From the NCBI RefSeq assembly GCF_016862555.1, contig NZ_BONE01000041.1, forward strand, positions 1 to 64,000: a DNA stretch of 64,000 bases, given 5' to 3'. The position numbers and the translations under genes were made by a program. Of this stretch, positions 8,165-15,965 are shown in pieces. Positions within the stretch are counted from its first letter, which is position 1; every line of letters begins with the position of its first letter. This DNA comes from Asanoa siamensis (GTDB lineage: Bacteria > Actinomycetota > Actinomycetes > Mycobacteriales > Micromonosporaceae). Under the pieces are notes generated by a model. The model was not told where the DNA came from and made no database searches. It saw only the letters and a list, made by a program, of their open reading frames with translations.

Positions 8165-8521
8165 TCAGGGTCGTTCCTCGTCCTCCTCTTCGTCGTCTTC
8201 CTCGTCGTCCGCGTCCCAGTCCTCGTCGGGCGGGATGATCCGGTAGTTGGGCACGATCGCGCGGCGCTCTGTCTCCGACAGTTCGGGGTCCAGGACGGTC
8301 GCGCCCTCGGGGATGCGCGCCCGCGACAGCCAGATGCCCCAATGGCAGGCGTCGCACCAGAGTGATGCGAAGCCGACCCGATCCCACCCGGTGAAGACCA
8401 GTCGTAGCCGATGCTGCCCGCAGTGGGGGCAGGCGACGTCGGCTGAACCGGGCAGGGCCGTGTAGAGCGCCGTGTAGGCCTCGACCCACTGCCGGAACGT
8501 GCCCGACTGTTCGTCCCTCAT
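8165..8521 (-). CDS. Zinc-ribbon-like protein with acidic tail
   Basis: 118 aa, no recognised family. Two CxxC motifs (CPHCGQ and CDACHW, about 25 residues apart) look like a zinc ribbon. The C-terminus is a long Asp/Glu run from about residue 97. The ATG at 8521 overlaps the stop of the upstream HExxH gene (ATGA), so the two form one unit. The acidic tail could mask a basic surface, such as that of the very basic N-terminus of its partner; that idea is inference. Confidence 0.65.
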   Translation of the reverse strand: MRDEQSGTFRQWVEAYTALYTALPGSADVACPHCGQHRLRLVFTGWDRVGFASLWCDACHWGIWLSRARIPEGATVLDPELSETERRAIVPNYRIIPPDEDWDADDEEDDEEEDEERP

Positions 8522-9006
8522 GACGGTCCCCCGGACGCTCTGTTGGCTGGATTCAACGGGTGGCTGTCCCACCAACGCCGTTCCGCGGCATAGGTCTCCC
8601 GCTCCATAGCCGCAGCCTCGAGGTCCGAGCGGGGGTATGGTGTCCCGGCTCGCAACTGCCCGACGTGGTGGCGCTCGTGGAAGAGCGTACGGGCCATCTC
8701 TTCTTCGTTGGCGAACGCGTCTCGGGCGAGAACGACGTGCTGTCGGTCGTTGGTGAAGCCGAAGTAACCAGCCTCCTTCATGCGGACACGGATCCGGACA
8801 TCGGCGAGGTCGACCCCGTATCGCTCGCCAACCGAGCGCGCGGTACGCCGATTCATCGGCGACAACCGAGGCCCGGGAAGCGGACCCTTGGGTCTACGTC
8901 GACTGTGCAGCCCTGGTTCGGACGTGCGACCGCGCAGCCGTCGTCGTTGCATGCGTAGCAATTTGAGGGCGGCGCGGATCAGCGATCCGCGACGCCCCTT
9001 GGACAT
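8518..9006 (-). CDS. Small HExxH metallopeptidase-like protein
   Basis: 162 aa. The N-terminal 50 residues are very basic (many Arg/Lys). The C-terminal half contains LFHERHHVGQL, a true HExxH zinc motif, followed about 25 residues later by MERETYAAE, which could supply a third ligand. It resembles the compact minigluzincin-like domains at the ends of polymorphic toxins, but no toxin trafficking domain is present. I choose the ATG at 9006 over the in-frame TTG at 9012; a -10-like TAAAAT (9018-9013) sits 6 nt before it, so the mRNA may be leaderless. First gene of a two-gene unit with the zinc-ribbon protein. Confidence 0.65.
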   Translation of the reverse strand: MSKGRRGSLIRAALKLLRMQRRRLRGRTSEPGLHSRRRPKGPLPGPRLSPMNRRTARSVGERYGVDLADVRIRVRMKEAGYFGFTNDRQHVVLARDAFANEEEMARTLFHERHHVGQLRAGTPYPRSDLEAAAMERETYAAERRWWDSHPLNPANRASGGPS

Positions 9007-9062
9007 AGACAAATTTTAGAGTTTGAGTGTCAGCCGGCGCTGATGCCTGTGGATAACCTACG

Positions 9063-9094
9063 GCTGGCCCGCCCAAGGCAATGGGCGGGCCAGC
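9063..9094 (-). terminator. Intrinsic terminator-like hairpin after the esterase gene
   Basis: Perfect 12-bp stem (9063-9074 with 9083-9094; core GCTGGCCCGCCC) and an 8-nt loop, beginning 14 nt after the stop of the leftward esterase gene. No U-tract follows, as is common in GC-rich actinobacteria. Confidence 0.7.
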
Positions 9095-9108
9095 GGGCAT
9101 AGCGCGGG

Positions 9109-10689
9109 CTATCTAGCCGTGCAGGTCGGTGAGAGCCCAGTCCCCGTCCCCGTGCCCTGGAAGCCGACCTCCGTCGACTGTCCAGCCGCGACAGATCCGT
9201 TGTACGCCACGTTGGTGAGTTGGACCGCGCCCGTGTTGCCGCTGCGGTTGACGTTCCAGGCGCTCGTGATCGTCGCGCCCGCTCCGAGCGTCACCCCGAC
9301 CGTCCACCCGTTGATCGGCGCCGCACCCGCCGTCACCCGGACCGTCGCCACGAACCCGCCCGTCCACTGGTTGACCGACACCGTCGCCGTGCAACCCCCA
9401 CCCGCCGGCGGCGGAGTCGTCGGCCCACCCGTCGGCCCACCCGTCGGGTCGGTCGTCGGCGGCCCGTCCGTCAAAGTCGGCGTCTGCCAATCACGCCAAT
9501 CCGCCAGATTTCCCGCCTTGCGGCTCGAGATCCGGAACACGCCCGCCGCGTTTCCGGTTTTCAGCAGGAACTTCTGGATGTGCTGCTGCAACGGCGTACG
9601 CCATTCCGCCCGTGACGCGCAATGCGTCCCGTCCCGGACGTCCGACCAGTACGAGATGTTCGCCCCCGCGCCCAACGCCTTGTAGACCTCCGCCCCACCC
9701 AGCGCCGCGACGCTGCCCGACCGCGCCGCCAGCCAGTCCACCGCCGGGTTCTCCATGATGAACAAACCGCGCGGTGCCACCATCCCCACCACCGAGTGCA
9801 TGTCAATCGGCAACGTGTTCGGGTTCCCGGTGAAGGCGCTGAACGCGTCGCCCAGCCACGGCTGCTCGCCGTACGCGCTGCTCAACGGCTGTGCCCCCGA
9901 CTCGCCCGGAATGCCGCGCAGGATCGGCACCCCGGCGCTGCCCGACTCGATCGGCATCGTCAGCGCGATCCGCTGGTCGAACGCACCGACCGCGAACGCC
10001 CCCTTCCCGTACCGGGAACATCCCGTCACACCCAGCGCGTCCGCCCGCAAGACCGACCCGCCCGACTGCTCGATCACGTCGATGATCCGGCTCGCGCCCC
10101 ACGCCCACGCGGCCAGCAGGCCCGTGCTGCTCGTCGCACCGTAAACGGTGTAGAACGCGCCCTGCTTGTTGTTGCGCGGCGTCCCCTCCCGGCCCACGGC
10201 CAGCGGGTCATAGCTGATCACCGCCGCACCGGCGGCCCGGATGGTGGCGGTGTCGGCACCGAAACCACCCACCACGATCACGGCCGGGAACGGCCCGGTC
10301 CCGCCGGTGGTCGGCAACTGCACACCCGCCGAGAACGAGGCGGTACGACCGTTGTGCGTCACGTTGACCGTGATCCCGCTGCTCGACACCGTGCCCGTCA
10401 CGCTCGCCGGCTTGCTGGGCTTGTCGCCGTACACGTAACGCTCCGCCAACTCCTTGATCTCCGCCCGTCGGCACCGCCAGTCGGACTTCGACGTGATGCG
10501 GGCGCCGTCCACCGTCCGGAAGGGATCCGGAAGTCGCGAGGTGGCGGTGAGCGAGACCGAGCCGGGCACCGGGCACCCGGCACCCTCGTCCTCCACGGCC
10601 GCGGCGGCGGGTGAGGCGCCCAGCGCGACCACCGCACCGATGGCCGCGAGCAGCGCGGCCAGGACGACGACAAGCCAACGGGTGCGCAC
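9109..10689 (-). CDS. Secreted glucuronoyl methylesterase (CE15) with CBM2
   Basis: 526-aa secreted carbohydrate esterase. A signal peptide (RTRWLVVVLAALLAAIGAVVALG, cleavage near ASPAAAA) leads into a CE15-type alpha/beta-hydrolase domain with nucleophile Ser in GVTGCSRYGKGA (about residue 223), acid region MPIESGSAG and catalytic His in RDGTHCAS (about residue 355). A Pro/Thr/Gly linker follows, then a C-terminal CBM2 (about 430-526) starting CTATVSVNQWTGGF. CE15 enzymes cleave lignin-glucuronoxylan ester bonds, so this is a plant-biomass gene. The GTG at 10689 is preceded by GGAAGGAG at 7-nt spacing and starts a normal signal peptide, so longer starts are rejected. A xylanase-type operator lies upstream at 10799. 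Confidence 0.93.
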   Translation of the reverse strand: MRTRWLVVVLAALLAAIGAVVALGASPAAAAVEDEGAGCPVPGSVSLTATSRLPDPFRTVDGARITSKSDWRCRRAEIKELAERYVYGDKPSKPASVTGTVSSSGITVNVTHNGRTASFSAGVQLPTTGGTGPFPAVIVVGGFGADTATIRAAGAAVISYDPLAVGREGTPRNNKQGAFYTVYGATSSTGLLAAWAWGASRIIDVIEQSGGSVLRADALGVTGCSRYGKGAFAVGAFDQRIALTMPIESGSAGVPILRGIPGESGAQPLSSAYGEQPWLGDAFSAFTGNPNTLPIDMHSVVGMVAPRGLFIMENPAVDWLAARSGSVAALGGAEVYKALGAGANISYWSDVRDGTHCASRAEWRTPLQQHIQKFLLKTGNAAGVFRISSRKAGNLADWRDWQTPTLTDGPPTTDPTGGPTGGPTTPPPAGGGCTATVSVNQWTGGFVATVRVTAGAAPINGWTVGVTLGAGATITSAWNVNRSGNTGAVQLTNVAYNGSVAAGQSTEVGFQGTGTGTGLSPTCTAR

Positions 10690-10798
10690 CGGCGCTCTCC
10701 TTCCGGAACGGGGCCGACACCCAACGGATCGACAACCACGGATGCCGACGACAGGCACCCAGGATCGACCGACCCAACGTCACGCGTCAATGTGTTCC

Positions 10799-10809
10799 GG
10801 AAACTTTCG
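10799..10809. promoter_or_regulatory. Candidate XlnR/LacI-type operator upstream of the esterase
   Basis: GGAAACTTTCG differs by one base from CGAAACTTTCG, the conserved palindrome upstream of Streptomyces xylanase genes. It lies 110 bp before the CE15 start. Confidence 0.5.
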
Positions 10810-10831
10810 GCGGCCGACCCCCGGAGAGACG

Positions 10832-11617
10832 TCAGGCCGTGTCCAGCGTCGCCCGCACCCGGCTCTCCCATTCGAGCCAGCGCAACACCGCCAGCCCCAG
10901 CAGCGCGTAACACGCGCCCAACCCCACCTCGGTCAGCAGCGCCCCGCCGACCGAGCCGACCGACCGGCCGGAGGCGAGCGCGTGGATCGCCTCGATCCCG
11001 TGCGTCATCGGCAGCCACCCCGACACGGCCTGCATCCATCCCGGCATCGCGTCGACGGGCACGTTCACGCCGGCGAAGACGATCAGGATGCCCAGTGCGA
11101 TGTTCGACAGGACGGCGGTCTCCCGGACCCGCAGCGCGATCGCCGCTCCGAGCAGCCCCAGTCCCGTACACGAGACCGAGCACACGGCGATCGCGACAGC
11201 GATGCCGCCCCAGGTCGCCGGCGGGATGTCGACCCGCAACACGAGCGCCCCGACCAGGAGCGCGAACACCGCCACCAGGAAGCCGTTGAGGATGACCGGC
11301 AGTGCGCGCCCGAGGAACAGTGGGACCCGCCTGGCCGGCGACGCGATCAGCAGCGGCAGCGTGCCGAAGTTGCGCTCGCCGCCGATGGTGTTGCCCATCG
11401 CGAACAGGCACGGCACGGCCGCGTTGACCACCGCGTTGCCGATGAGGAAGAACCGGTCGTCGCTGACGCCCGCCGTGCGTCCGATGTAGACGAACAGGAA
11501 GATCTGGAACAGGGGCGTCAGAAGGAACGTCGGCACCAGGATCCAGGGCGTCAACCAGTTGAACAGCGCGCGGTAGCTGGTGAGCCCGCCGACGAAGAAG
11601 ATCCGCAGACTGTTCAT
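10832..11617 (-). CDS. ABC-2 type exporter permease (second subunit)
   Basis: 261-aa integral membrane protein of the ABC-2 family with six hydrophobic segments. It contains the family-typical stretch GERNFGTLPLLIASPARRVPLFLGR between segments 2 and 3, and a late MPGWMQAVSGWLPMTHGIEAIHALASGR loop. Its start codon overlaps the stop of the other permease by one base (TGATG). With that permease and the ATPase it forms a heterodimeric exporter; the substrate is unknown. Last gene of the ATPase-permease-permease operon. Confidence 0.88.
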   Translation of the reverse strand: MNSLRIFFVGGLTSYRALFNWLTPWILVPTFLLTPLFQIFLFVYIGRTAGVSDDRFFLIGNAVVNAAVPCLFAMGNTIGGERNFGTLPLLIASPARRVPLFLGRALPVILNGFLVAVFALLVGALVLRVDIPPATWGGIAVAIAVCSVSCTGLGLLGAAIALRVRETAVLSNIALGILIVFAGVNVPVDAMPGWMQAVSGWLPMTHGIEAIHALASGRSVGSVGGALLTEVGLGACYALLGLAVLRWLEWESRVRATLDTA

Positions 11618-12390
11618 CAGCTCAGCGCCAACGTCGCGTGGGCGCGGGCGGAACGGACCATCCAGCGCGAGACCACCGTCGCGATCGCGCCGTACGCGGC
11701 CGCCGCCAGCACGCACCGGCCCAGGTCGGCCCACGGGCTGTGCCCGGCGGCGGCAGCCCGCATCGCGGACACGCCCCAGGTCGGCGCCAGCACCGCCGAC
11801 AGCGGTCGCACCCAGGCCGGCAGGTCGTCGATCGCCACCAGGAACCCGCAGATCAGCCAGACCGGCATCTCGATCGCCGAGCCCAGCGCCCAGGCCGACC
11901 GGTAGCGGATCGAGGAGATCGCGATCAGCATGCCCAGCATCCCGATCGCGAACACGGTGACCACGACCGCGACGACGAACCCGAGCGGGTCGGCGATGGA
12001 GATGTGGATGCCGAAGGCGAAGCGACCCCACAACAACGTCGCGACCATGCTGTACGCGCCGATCGTCGCCATCGACAGCGTCAACGGCACCAGCAGCAGC
12101 GCGAACGGCTGCGGCGCCAGCACGAACAACTCCAACGTGCCCTGCCGCCGCTCCATCTGCAGCGCGAACGCGGCCGTCGTGCTCACCGCCGACCAGATGC
12201 CCATCGCGCTGGACCCGACGGCGGCCGACAGCAGGGCCGGCCCGGAAGCGCCGCCCTGGCGGAACATCATGAAGATCGTCGTGGCGAAGAACGCTGGCCA
12301 GAGCAGCGACAGCAGCCCGTCGAAGGCCGACCGGCTGCGCATCTTGAGCTGGAGCGACCACGCGACGGCGACGAGGCGGACCGACCTCAC
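11617..12390 (-). CDS. ABC-2 type exporter permease (first subunit)
   Basis: 257-aa membrane protein with six predicted segments; family features include MERRQGTLELFVLAPQPFALLLVPL and an RSAWALGSAIEMPVWLICGFLVA segment. GTG start at 12390, next to the end of the ATPase gene's displaced C-terminal frame at 12387. The 4-nt overlap (GTGA) would exist only if the ATPase frame were restored, which is extra evidence that the ATPase gene once ran to 12387. Confidence 0.88.
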   Translation of the reverse strand: MRSVRLVAVAWSLQLKMRSRSAFDGLLSLLWPAFFATTIFMMFRQGGASGPALLSAAVGSSAMGIWSAVSTTAAFALQMERRQGTLELFVLAPQPFALLLVPLTLSMATIGAYSMVATLLWGRFAFGIHISIADPLGFVVAVVVTVFAIGMLGMLIAISSIRYRSAWALGSAIEMPVWLICGFLVAIDDLPAWVRPLSAVLAPTWGVSAMRAAAAGHSPWADLGRCVLAAAAYGAIATVVSRWMVRSARAHATLALS

Positions 12391-12478
12391 GCGGCGTTCA
12401 CCAACTCGATGTACGCGTCCTCGAGCGTCGGCTGCCGGGTGATCACGCGGCCGAAGCGGCTGCCCTCCAGGTGCCCCA

Positions 12479-13366
12479 TCACGGCGTCACGTCGGTGCCC
12501 GGCCGCGCGTGCACCGTCAGCACCTCGGCCTGGCCCTGCACCTCGACCGCGACCGCGAGCACGTCGGGCTCGGCGCGGACCTTCTCGACCACCCCGTCGG
12601 GCAGGCCGAAGACGTCGACCTCCAGCACGCTGCCGGTGGCCACCTGCTGCTTGAGCCCGGCCGGGGTGTCCAGCGCGACGATCCGGCCTTGGGCGATCAC
12701 CGCGATCCGGTCGCACAGCTCGTCGGCCTCGAACATGTAGTGCGTCGTGAGCAGCACGGTCGTACCCGTGTCGACCAGGTTCTTGACCGTCGCCCGTAGC
12801 TCTCGCGCGCCGACCGGGTCGATGCCGATGCTGGGCTCGTCGAGGAAGAGCACCTCGGGCCGGTGCAGCAGCCCGCGGGCGATGTGCAGCCGCTGGCGCA
12901 TGCCGCGCGAGTAGCCCTCGACGCGTTCCTTCTCGCGCCCGTCGAGCCCGACGAGCTCCAGCAACTCGGCGATCCGCTGCTTCGACTCGCGCGGGGGCAC
13001 GCCGTACAGCTCGGCGAAGTAACGCAGGTTGTCGAGGCCGGAAAGGCGCTCGTAGAGACCGCGGTCGCCACCGAAGACATAACCGACCTTCCGGCGTACG
13101 TCGCGCGCGTCGTCGACGACGTCGTGGCCGAGGACCCGTGCCTGCCCACCGGTCGGCATCAGCAGCGTGATCAGCATCTTGATGGTTGTCGTCTTGCCGG
13201 CGCCGTTGGGCCCGAGCAGCCCGAAGAGCTCGCCGCGCTCGACCGCGAAGCTGACGCCCTTGACCGCCTCGACCTCCTTGCCGGTGCGGCGGAACAGCCC
13301 CTTTCGGGAGCGGAACGTCCGAGCCAACTCGTCGACCTGAATCACTGGTTGAGCCACGCACACCAT
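12479..13366 (-). CDS. ABC transporter ATP-binding protein, 3' end frameshifted
   Basis: 295-aa ATPase with Walker A GPNGAGKTTTIK, a Q-loop variant VGYVFGGDRGLYERLS, signature YSRGMRQRLHIARGLL, Walker B VLFLDEPSIGID and switch His in LLTTHYM. The frame stops at TGA 12481-12479 after HARPGTDVTP. The usual family C-terminus continues in the -1 frame as AVMGHLEGSRFGRVITRQPT and LEDAYIELVNAA, ending at 12387. So one base appears to be missing near 12480-12490, or there is a -1 ribosomal shift, or a sequencing error. About 30 C-terminal residues outside the catalytic core are affected, so the truncated ATPase may still work. First gene of the exporter operon. Confidence 0.85.
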   Translation of the reverse strand: MVCVAQPVIQVDELARTFRSRKGLFRRTGKEVEAVKGVSFAVERGELFGLLGPNGAGKTTTIKMLITLLMPTGGQARVLGHDVVDDARDVRRKVGYVFGGDRGLYERLSGLDNLRYFAELYGVPPRESKQRIAELLELVGLDGREKERVEGYSRGMRQRLHIARGLLHRPEVLFLDEPSIGIDPVGARELRATVKNLVDTGTTVLLTTHYMFEADELCDRIAVIAQGRIVALDTPAGLKQQVATGSVLEVDVFGLPDGVVEKVRAEPDVLAVAVEVQGQAEVLTVHARPGTDVTP

Positions 13367-13474
13367 CCCCGTCCGTCATCCGGCGCGGGGCCAACAGTGC
13401 TACATGAACGCCTTTCGCGCTACCCGTTATCGATCCATTGTGGATGCGTTAACATCGTCGATGTGCTGGACGAC

Positions 13475-14035
13475 ATGGTGTGGCTGAACGAGCCCGGAGA
13501 CTGGTCGGTCGACGGCGACGAGATCCGCGCGGTCACGTCACACAAGACGGATTTCTGGCGTACGACGTTCTACGGCTGGGCCACCGACAACGGGCACTTC
13601 TTCCACCGGCCCGCGACCGGCGACTTCTCCGCCGAGGCGCAGGTGTACGCCGACCACACCACCCTGTTCGACCAGGCGGGCCTGATGGTACGCGCCGACG
13701 AGCGCAACTGGCTCAAGACCGGGCTGGAGGTCACGTCGGGCAAGGTGCAGGTCAGCACCGTCTACACGCGCGAGTTCTCCGACCTCTCCGTCGTGCCCCT
13801 CGAGGCCGCGCCGGGGGAGACCGTCTCGTTGCGGGTGACCCGGTTCGACGACGCGCTCGCGGTGCACAGCCGCGTCGGCGACGGTGCGTGGCAACTGCTC
13901 CGGCTCGGCCACCTCGACCTGCCCGCCACCGTCGGCGTCGGTGTCATGTGCTGCTCGCCCGAGCGCGCCGGTCTGACGGCCAGGTTCCGCGGTTTCCGGG
14001 TGGGTCCGCCGATCTCCCGCGAGGGCCTCGAATAG
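13475..14035 (+). CDS. DUF1349 family protein (concanavalin-like fold)
   Basis: 186-aa soluble protein of the DUF1349 type, opening MVWLNEPGDWSVDGDEIRAVT with the characteristic TDFWRTTFYGW and later FDQAGLMVRADERNWLKTGLE. The family has a concanavalin-A-like beta-sandwich and is found as a stand-alone protein of unknown function. The start is uncertain: ATG 13475 gives the domain boundary, and an in-frame GTG lies at 13463. It is divergent from the ABC exporter operon and ends exactly where the convergent permease gene ends. Confidence 0.8.
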   Translation: MVWLNEPGDWSVDGDEIRAVTSHKTDFWRTTFYGWATDNGHFFHRPATGDFSAEAQVYADHTTLFDQAGLMVRADERNWLKTGLEVTSGKVQVSTVYTREFSDLSVVPLEAAPGETVSLRVTRFDDALAVHSRVGDGAWQLLRLGHLDLPATVGVGVMCCSPERAGLTARFRGFRVGPPISREGLE

Positions 14036-14989
14036 CTACCGGACCAGACGGGGCACCAGCCGGACGTACGCGACCATGCCCAGCACCTCCACCAGCGTCT
14101 GCGTGACGACGACGGCCGCCGCGAGGCTGAGCCGGTCCGACAGGGCCAGCGCCAGCGGCAGCACCACCAGCGAGTTGCGGGTCGCACCGGTGAACACCAC
14201 CGCCCGGGCCGCGCCAGTGTCCAGGCGGAACAGGCGGGCCACGCCCCACCCGGCGACGGCCAGCACGGCCAGGAAGATCACGTAGAACGGCACGACGCGC
14301 AGGACTGTGGTCACCTGGCCGGTCAGCTTCGGCACCTGCGACGCGACCACCACGAACAGCGTCGCGGCCAGCAGCGGCACCATGGCCGTTCCGGCGCCGG
14401 CCGCGACCGCCGCACCGGTCCGGCCGCGCGCCGCCCAGGCCTGCGTGAGCCAGGCGAGGGCCAGCGGGATCACGATCAGGAAGAGGAACGCCCGGAGGAA
14501 CGGGCCCGCGTCGACCGTCTCGCCGAGGCCGGAGCCGAGGAACAGCAGCAGGAACGGCGGCAGCAGCAGCATCTGCGCGATCAGCAGGAGCGGCGTCGCG
14601 GCCAGCAGTCGCCGGCTGCTGCCGCCCGCCAGGCCGCTGAACACGATCACGTAGTCGACACAGGGCGTCAACAACACCAGGAGTACGCCCAGCCGAACGG
14701 CCTGGTCGGCGGGAAGAAACCCGAACATCGCGGCGACGACCAGGGGCACGACGAGGAAGTTGACCACCAGCGCGGCCGCGAGGAACCGCCCGTCCCGCCA
14801 CGACCGCACCAGATCACGGGCCGGCACCTGCAGAAAAGTCACGTACAGCAGCGCGCCCAGGACGGGGTTGATCGCGTGTTCGAGCCCGGACCCGACCCCC
14901 GGCGCGGCCCAGCCGACCAGGACACCGGCGGCGATCGCACCGAGATATCCGGCAACCTGATGCCGCTCCATCGTCGCGGGCAGCGACAC
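14036..14989 (-). CDS. Arsenic/metalloid efflux permease (ACR3/BASS superfamily)
   Basis: 317-aa permease with about ten membrane segments. The segment LGVLLVLLTPCVDYVIVFSG carries the single conserved Cys typical of ArsB/ACR3-like members of the bile-acid:sodium symporter superfamily; GATRNSLVVLPLALAL is the matching late motif. It probably exports arsenite (or a related metalloid) using the proton gradient. It is the third gene of a leftward unit with the ECC protein and a MerR regulator, whose promoter has MerR-type geometry. The exact ion specificity is not readable; bile-acid-like anions remain possible. Confidence 0.83.
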   Translation of the reverse strand: MSLPATMERHQVAGYLGAIAAGVLVGWAAPGVGSGLEHAINPVLGALLYVTFLQVPARDLVRSWRDGRFLAAALVVNFLVVPLVVAAMFGFLPADQAVRLGVLLVLLTPCVDYVIVFSGLAGGSSRRLLAATPLLLIAQMLLLPPFLLLFLGSGLGETVDAGPFLRAFLFLIVIPLALAWLTQAWAARGRTGAAVAAGAGTAMVPLLAATLFVVVASQVPKLTGQVTTVLRVVPFYVIFLAVLAVAGWGVARLFRLDTGAARAVVFTGATRNSLVVLPLALALSDRLSLAAAVVVTQTLVEVLGMVAYVRLVPRLVR

Positions 14990-15064
14990 CCATGCCTCCA
15001 GGACCCACAGAGTTGCCGGCCAAGCCTACGTTCAGCACTCGCACCGGCCCAGCTACCGGCGCGG

Positions 15065-15517
15065 TCAGTGGTCGGGCGGGTCGGCGCGGTCACCGTCGTC
15101 GGCCAGGGCGGCGAGGTCCGCGAAGGGCATCGGGCAGGCCGGGCACGTGCAGTTGGTCAGGCTGTCGCATCGGGCCGCGACGACCTCTTCGAGTTGGCCG
15201 CGGATCGCCCGCAGGTCGTTGATCTTGTGGTCGATCTCCGCGAGCTTCGCTCGTGCGCGGGCCCGCAGGTCCGGGGTCGGGTGCCGCCGGCGCCCCGTGT
15301 CGAGGAGTTCGGCGACCTCGTCGAGGGTGAAGCCCAGCCGCTGCGCCGCCTTGATCACCGCCAGCAGCGTCACCGTCTCCGGGGGATAGCTGCGGTGCCC
15401 GCCCAGGCTCCGCGCCGGCGCGGTCAGCAGCCCCCGGCGCTCGTAGTAGCGCAGCGTCTCGACGTTGACCCCTGCACGGCCGGCGACCTCGCCGGTCCGC
15501 AGGCCGTCGGCGGCCAT
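15065..15517 (-). CDS. MerR-family metal-responsive regulator
   Basis: 150 aa. N-terminal winged-helix RTGEVAGRAGVNVETLRYYERRGLL, typical of metal-sensing MerR proteins, then a dimerisation helix and a Cys-rich C-terminus RCDSLTNCTCPACPMPF that can form a thiol metal site. It begins 5 nt after the stop of the upstream ECC protein and ends 75 nt before the permease start, so all three appear co-transcribed and autoregulated. The ligand (As, Sb, Hg or other soft metal) is unknown. Confidence 0.9.
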   Translation of the reverse strand: MAADGLRTGEVAGRAGVNVETLRYYERRGLLTAPARSLGGHRSYPPETVTLLAVIKAAQRLGFTLDEVAELLDTGRRRHPTPDLRARARAKLAEIDHKINDLRAIRGQLEEVVAARCDSLTNCTCPACPMPFADLAALADDGDRADPPDH

Positions 15518-15522
15518 GGCGG

Positions 15523-15861
15523 TCAGCCCGCCCGACCGGTCTCGGCCAGCCGCGCCAGACCGTCGAGGACATCCGCGTACGCCGCCGGCACCTCGATCGC
15601 CAGCGTCACCGACCCGGTCGGCGCCGCGGCATCGGCGGTGATCGTGAAGCCGAAGAAGGCGCAGCACTCGTTCTCCCGCGCGGTCAGGTCGCGGACCCGG
15701 TCGGCGAGACCCGGGCTGCCGTGCAGGACGATCCGCGCGTGACGGCTGTCGGCTCGGGAGACGGACTCGACGCGGCCCGCGAACAGGGACTCGAACTCCG
15801 CAACGCGCAACGGCTGCTCGGCGGTCGGCAGCGTGCAGGCATCTGGTGCGACAAACGACAT
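15523..15861 (-). CDS. Small ECC-motif protein of the metal-response operon
   Basis: 112 aa, no catalytic family recognised. The central motif RENECCAFFGFTI has adjacent cysteines that could bind a thiophilic metal; another Cys is in DACTLPTAEQPLRVAEFE near the N-terminus. Similar short proteins accompany MerR regulators in actinobacteria. As first gene behind the MerR-type promoter it may be a metal-binding carrier or buffer for the regulator and exporter (inference). Start at ATG 15861, 38 nt downstream of the -10-like element. Confidence 0.7.
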   Translation of the reverse strand: MSFVAPDACTLPTAEQPLRVAEFESLFAGRVESVSRADSRHARIVLHGSPGLADRVRDLTARENECCAFFGFTITADAAAPTGSVTLAIEVPAAYADVLDGLARLAETGRAG

Positions 15862-15898
15862 GACGGCGCTCCGATCGACGGGTGATCCGACACCATCA

Positions 15899-15930
15899 AC
15901 GCTAAACCCGTACCCAGGTACGGAATGCAA
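15899..15930 (-). promoter_or_regulatory. MerR-type promoter with dyad
   Basis: Reading leftward: -35-like TTGCAT (15930-15925), a 19-20 bp spacer filled by the dyad CCGTACC-TG-GGTACGG (15923-15908), then a -10-like TTAGCG/TAGCGT (15905-15899). The over-long spacer with a central palindrome is the classic MerR-activated architecture, and the operon it drives encodes a MerR protein. Confidence 0.75.
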
Positions 15931-15965
15931 CCCGTCCGTACACTCGAAGTGACTCAGGGGGCGTC

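Noticed and set aside
12863-13474. Upstream extension of the DUF1349 frame
   Set aside because: It is antisense to the ABC ATPase and lacks the DUF1349 pattern before 13475.
14036-14989. Permease considered a bile-acid importer
   Set aside because: The LLTPCVDY segment and MerR-controlled context fit metalloid efflux better, though specificity is unproven.
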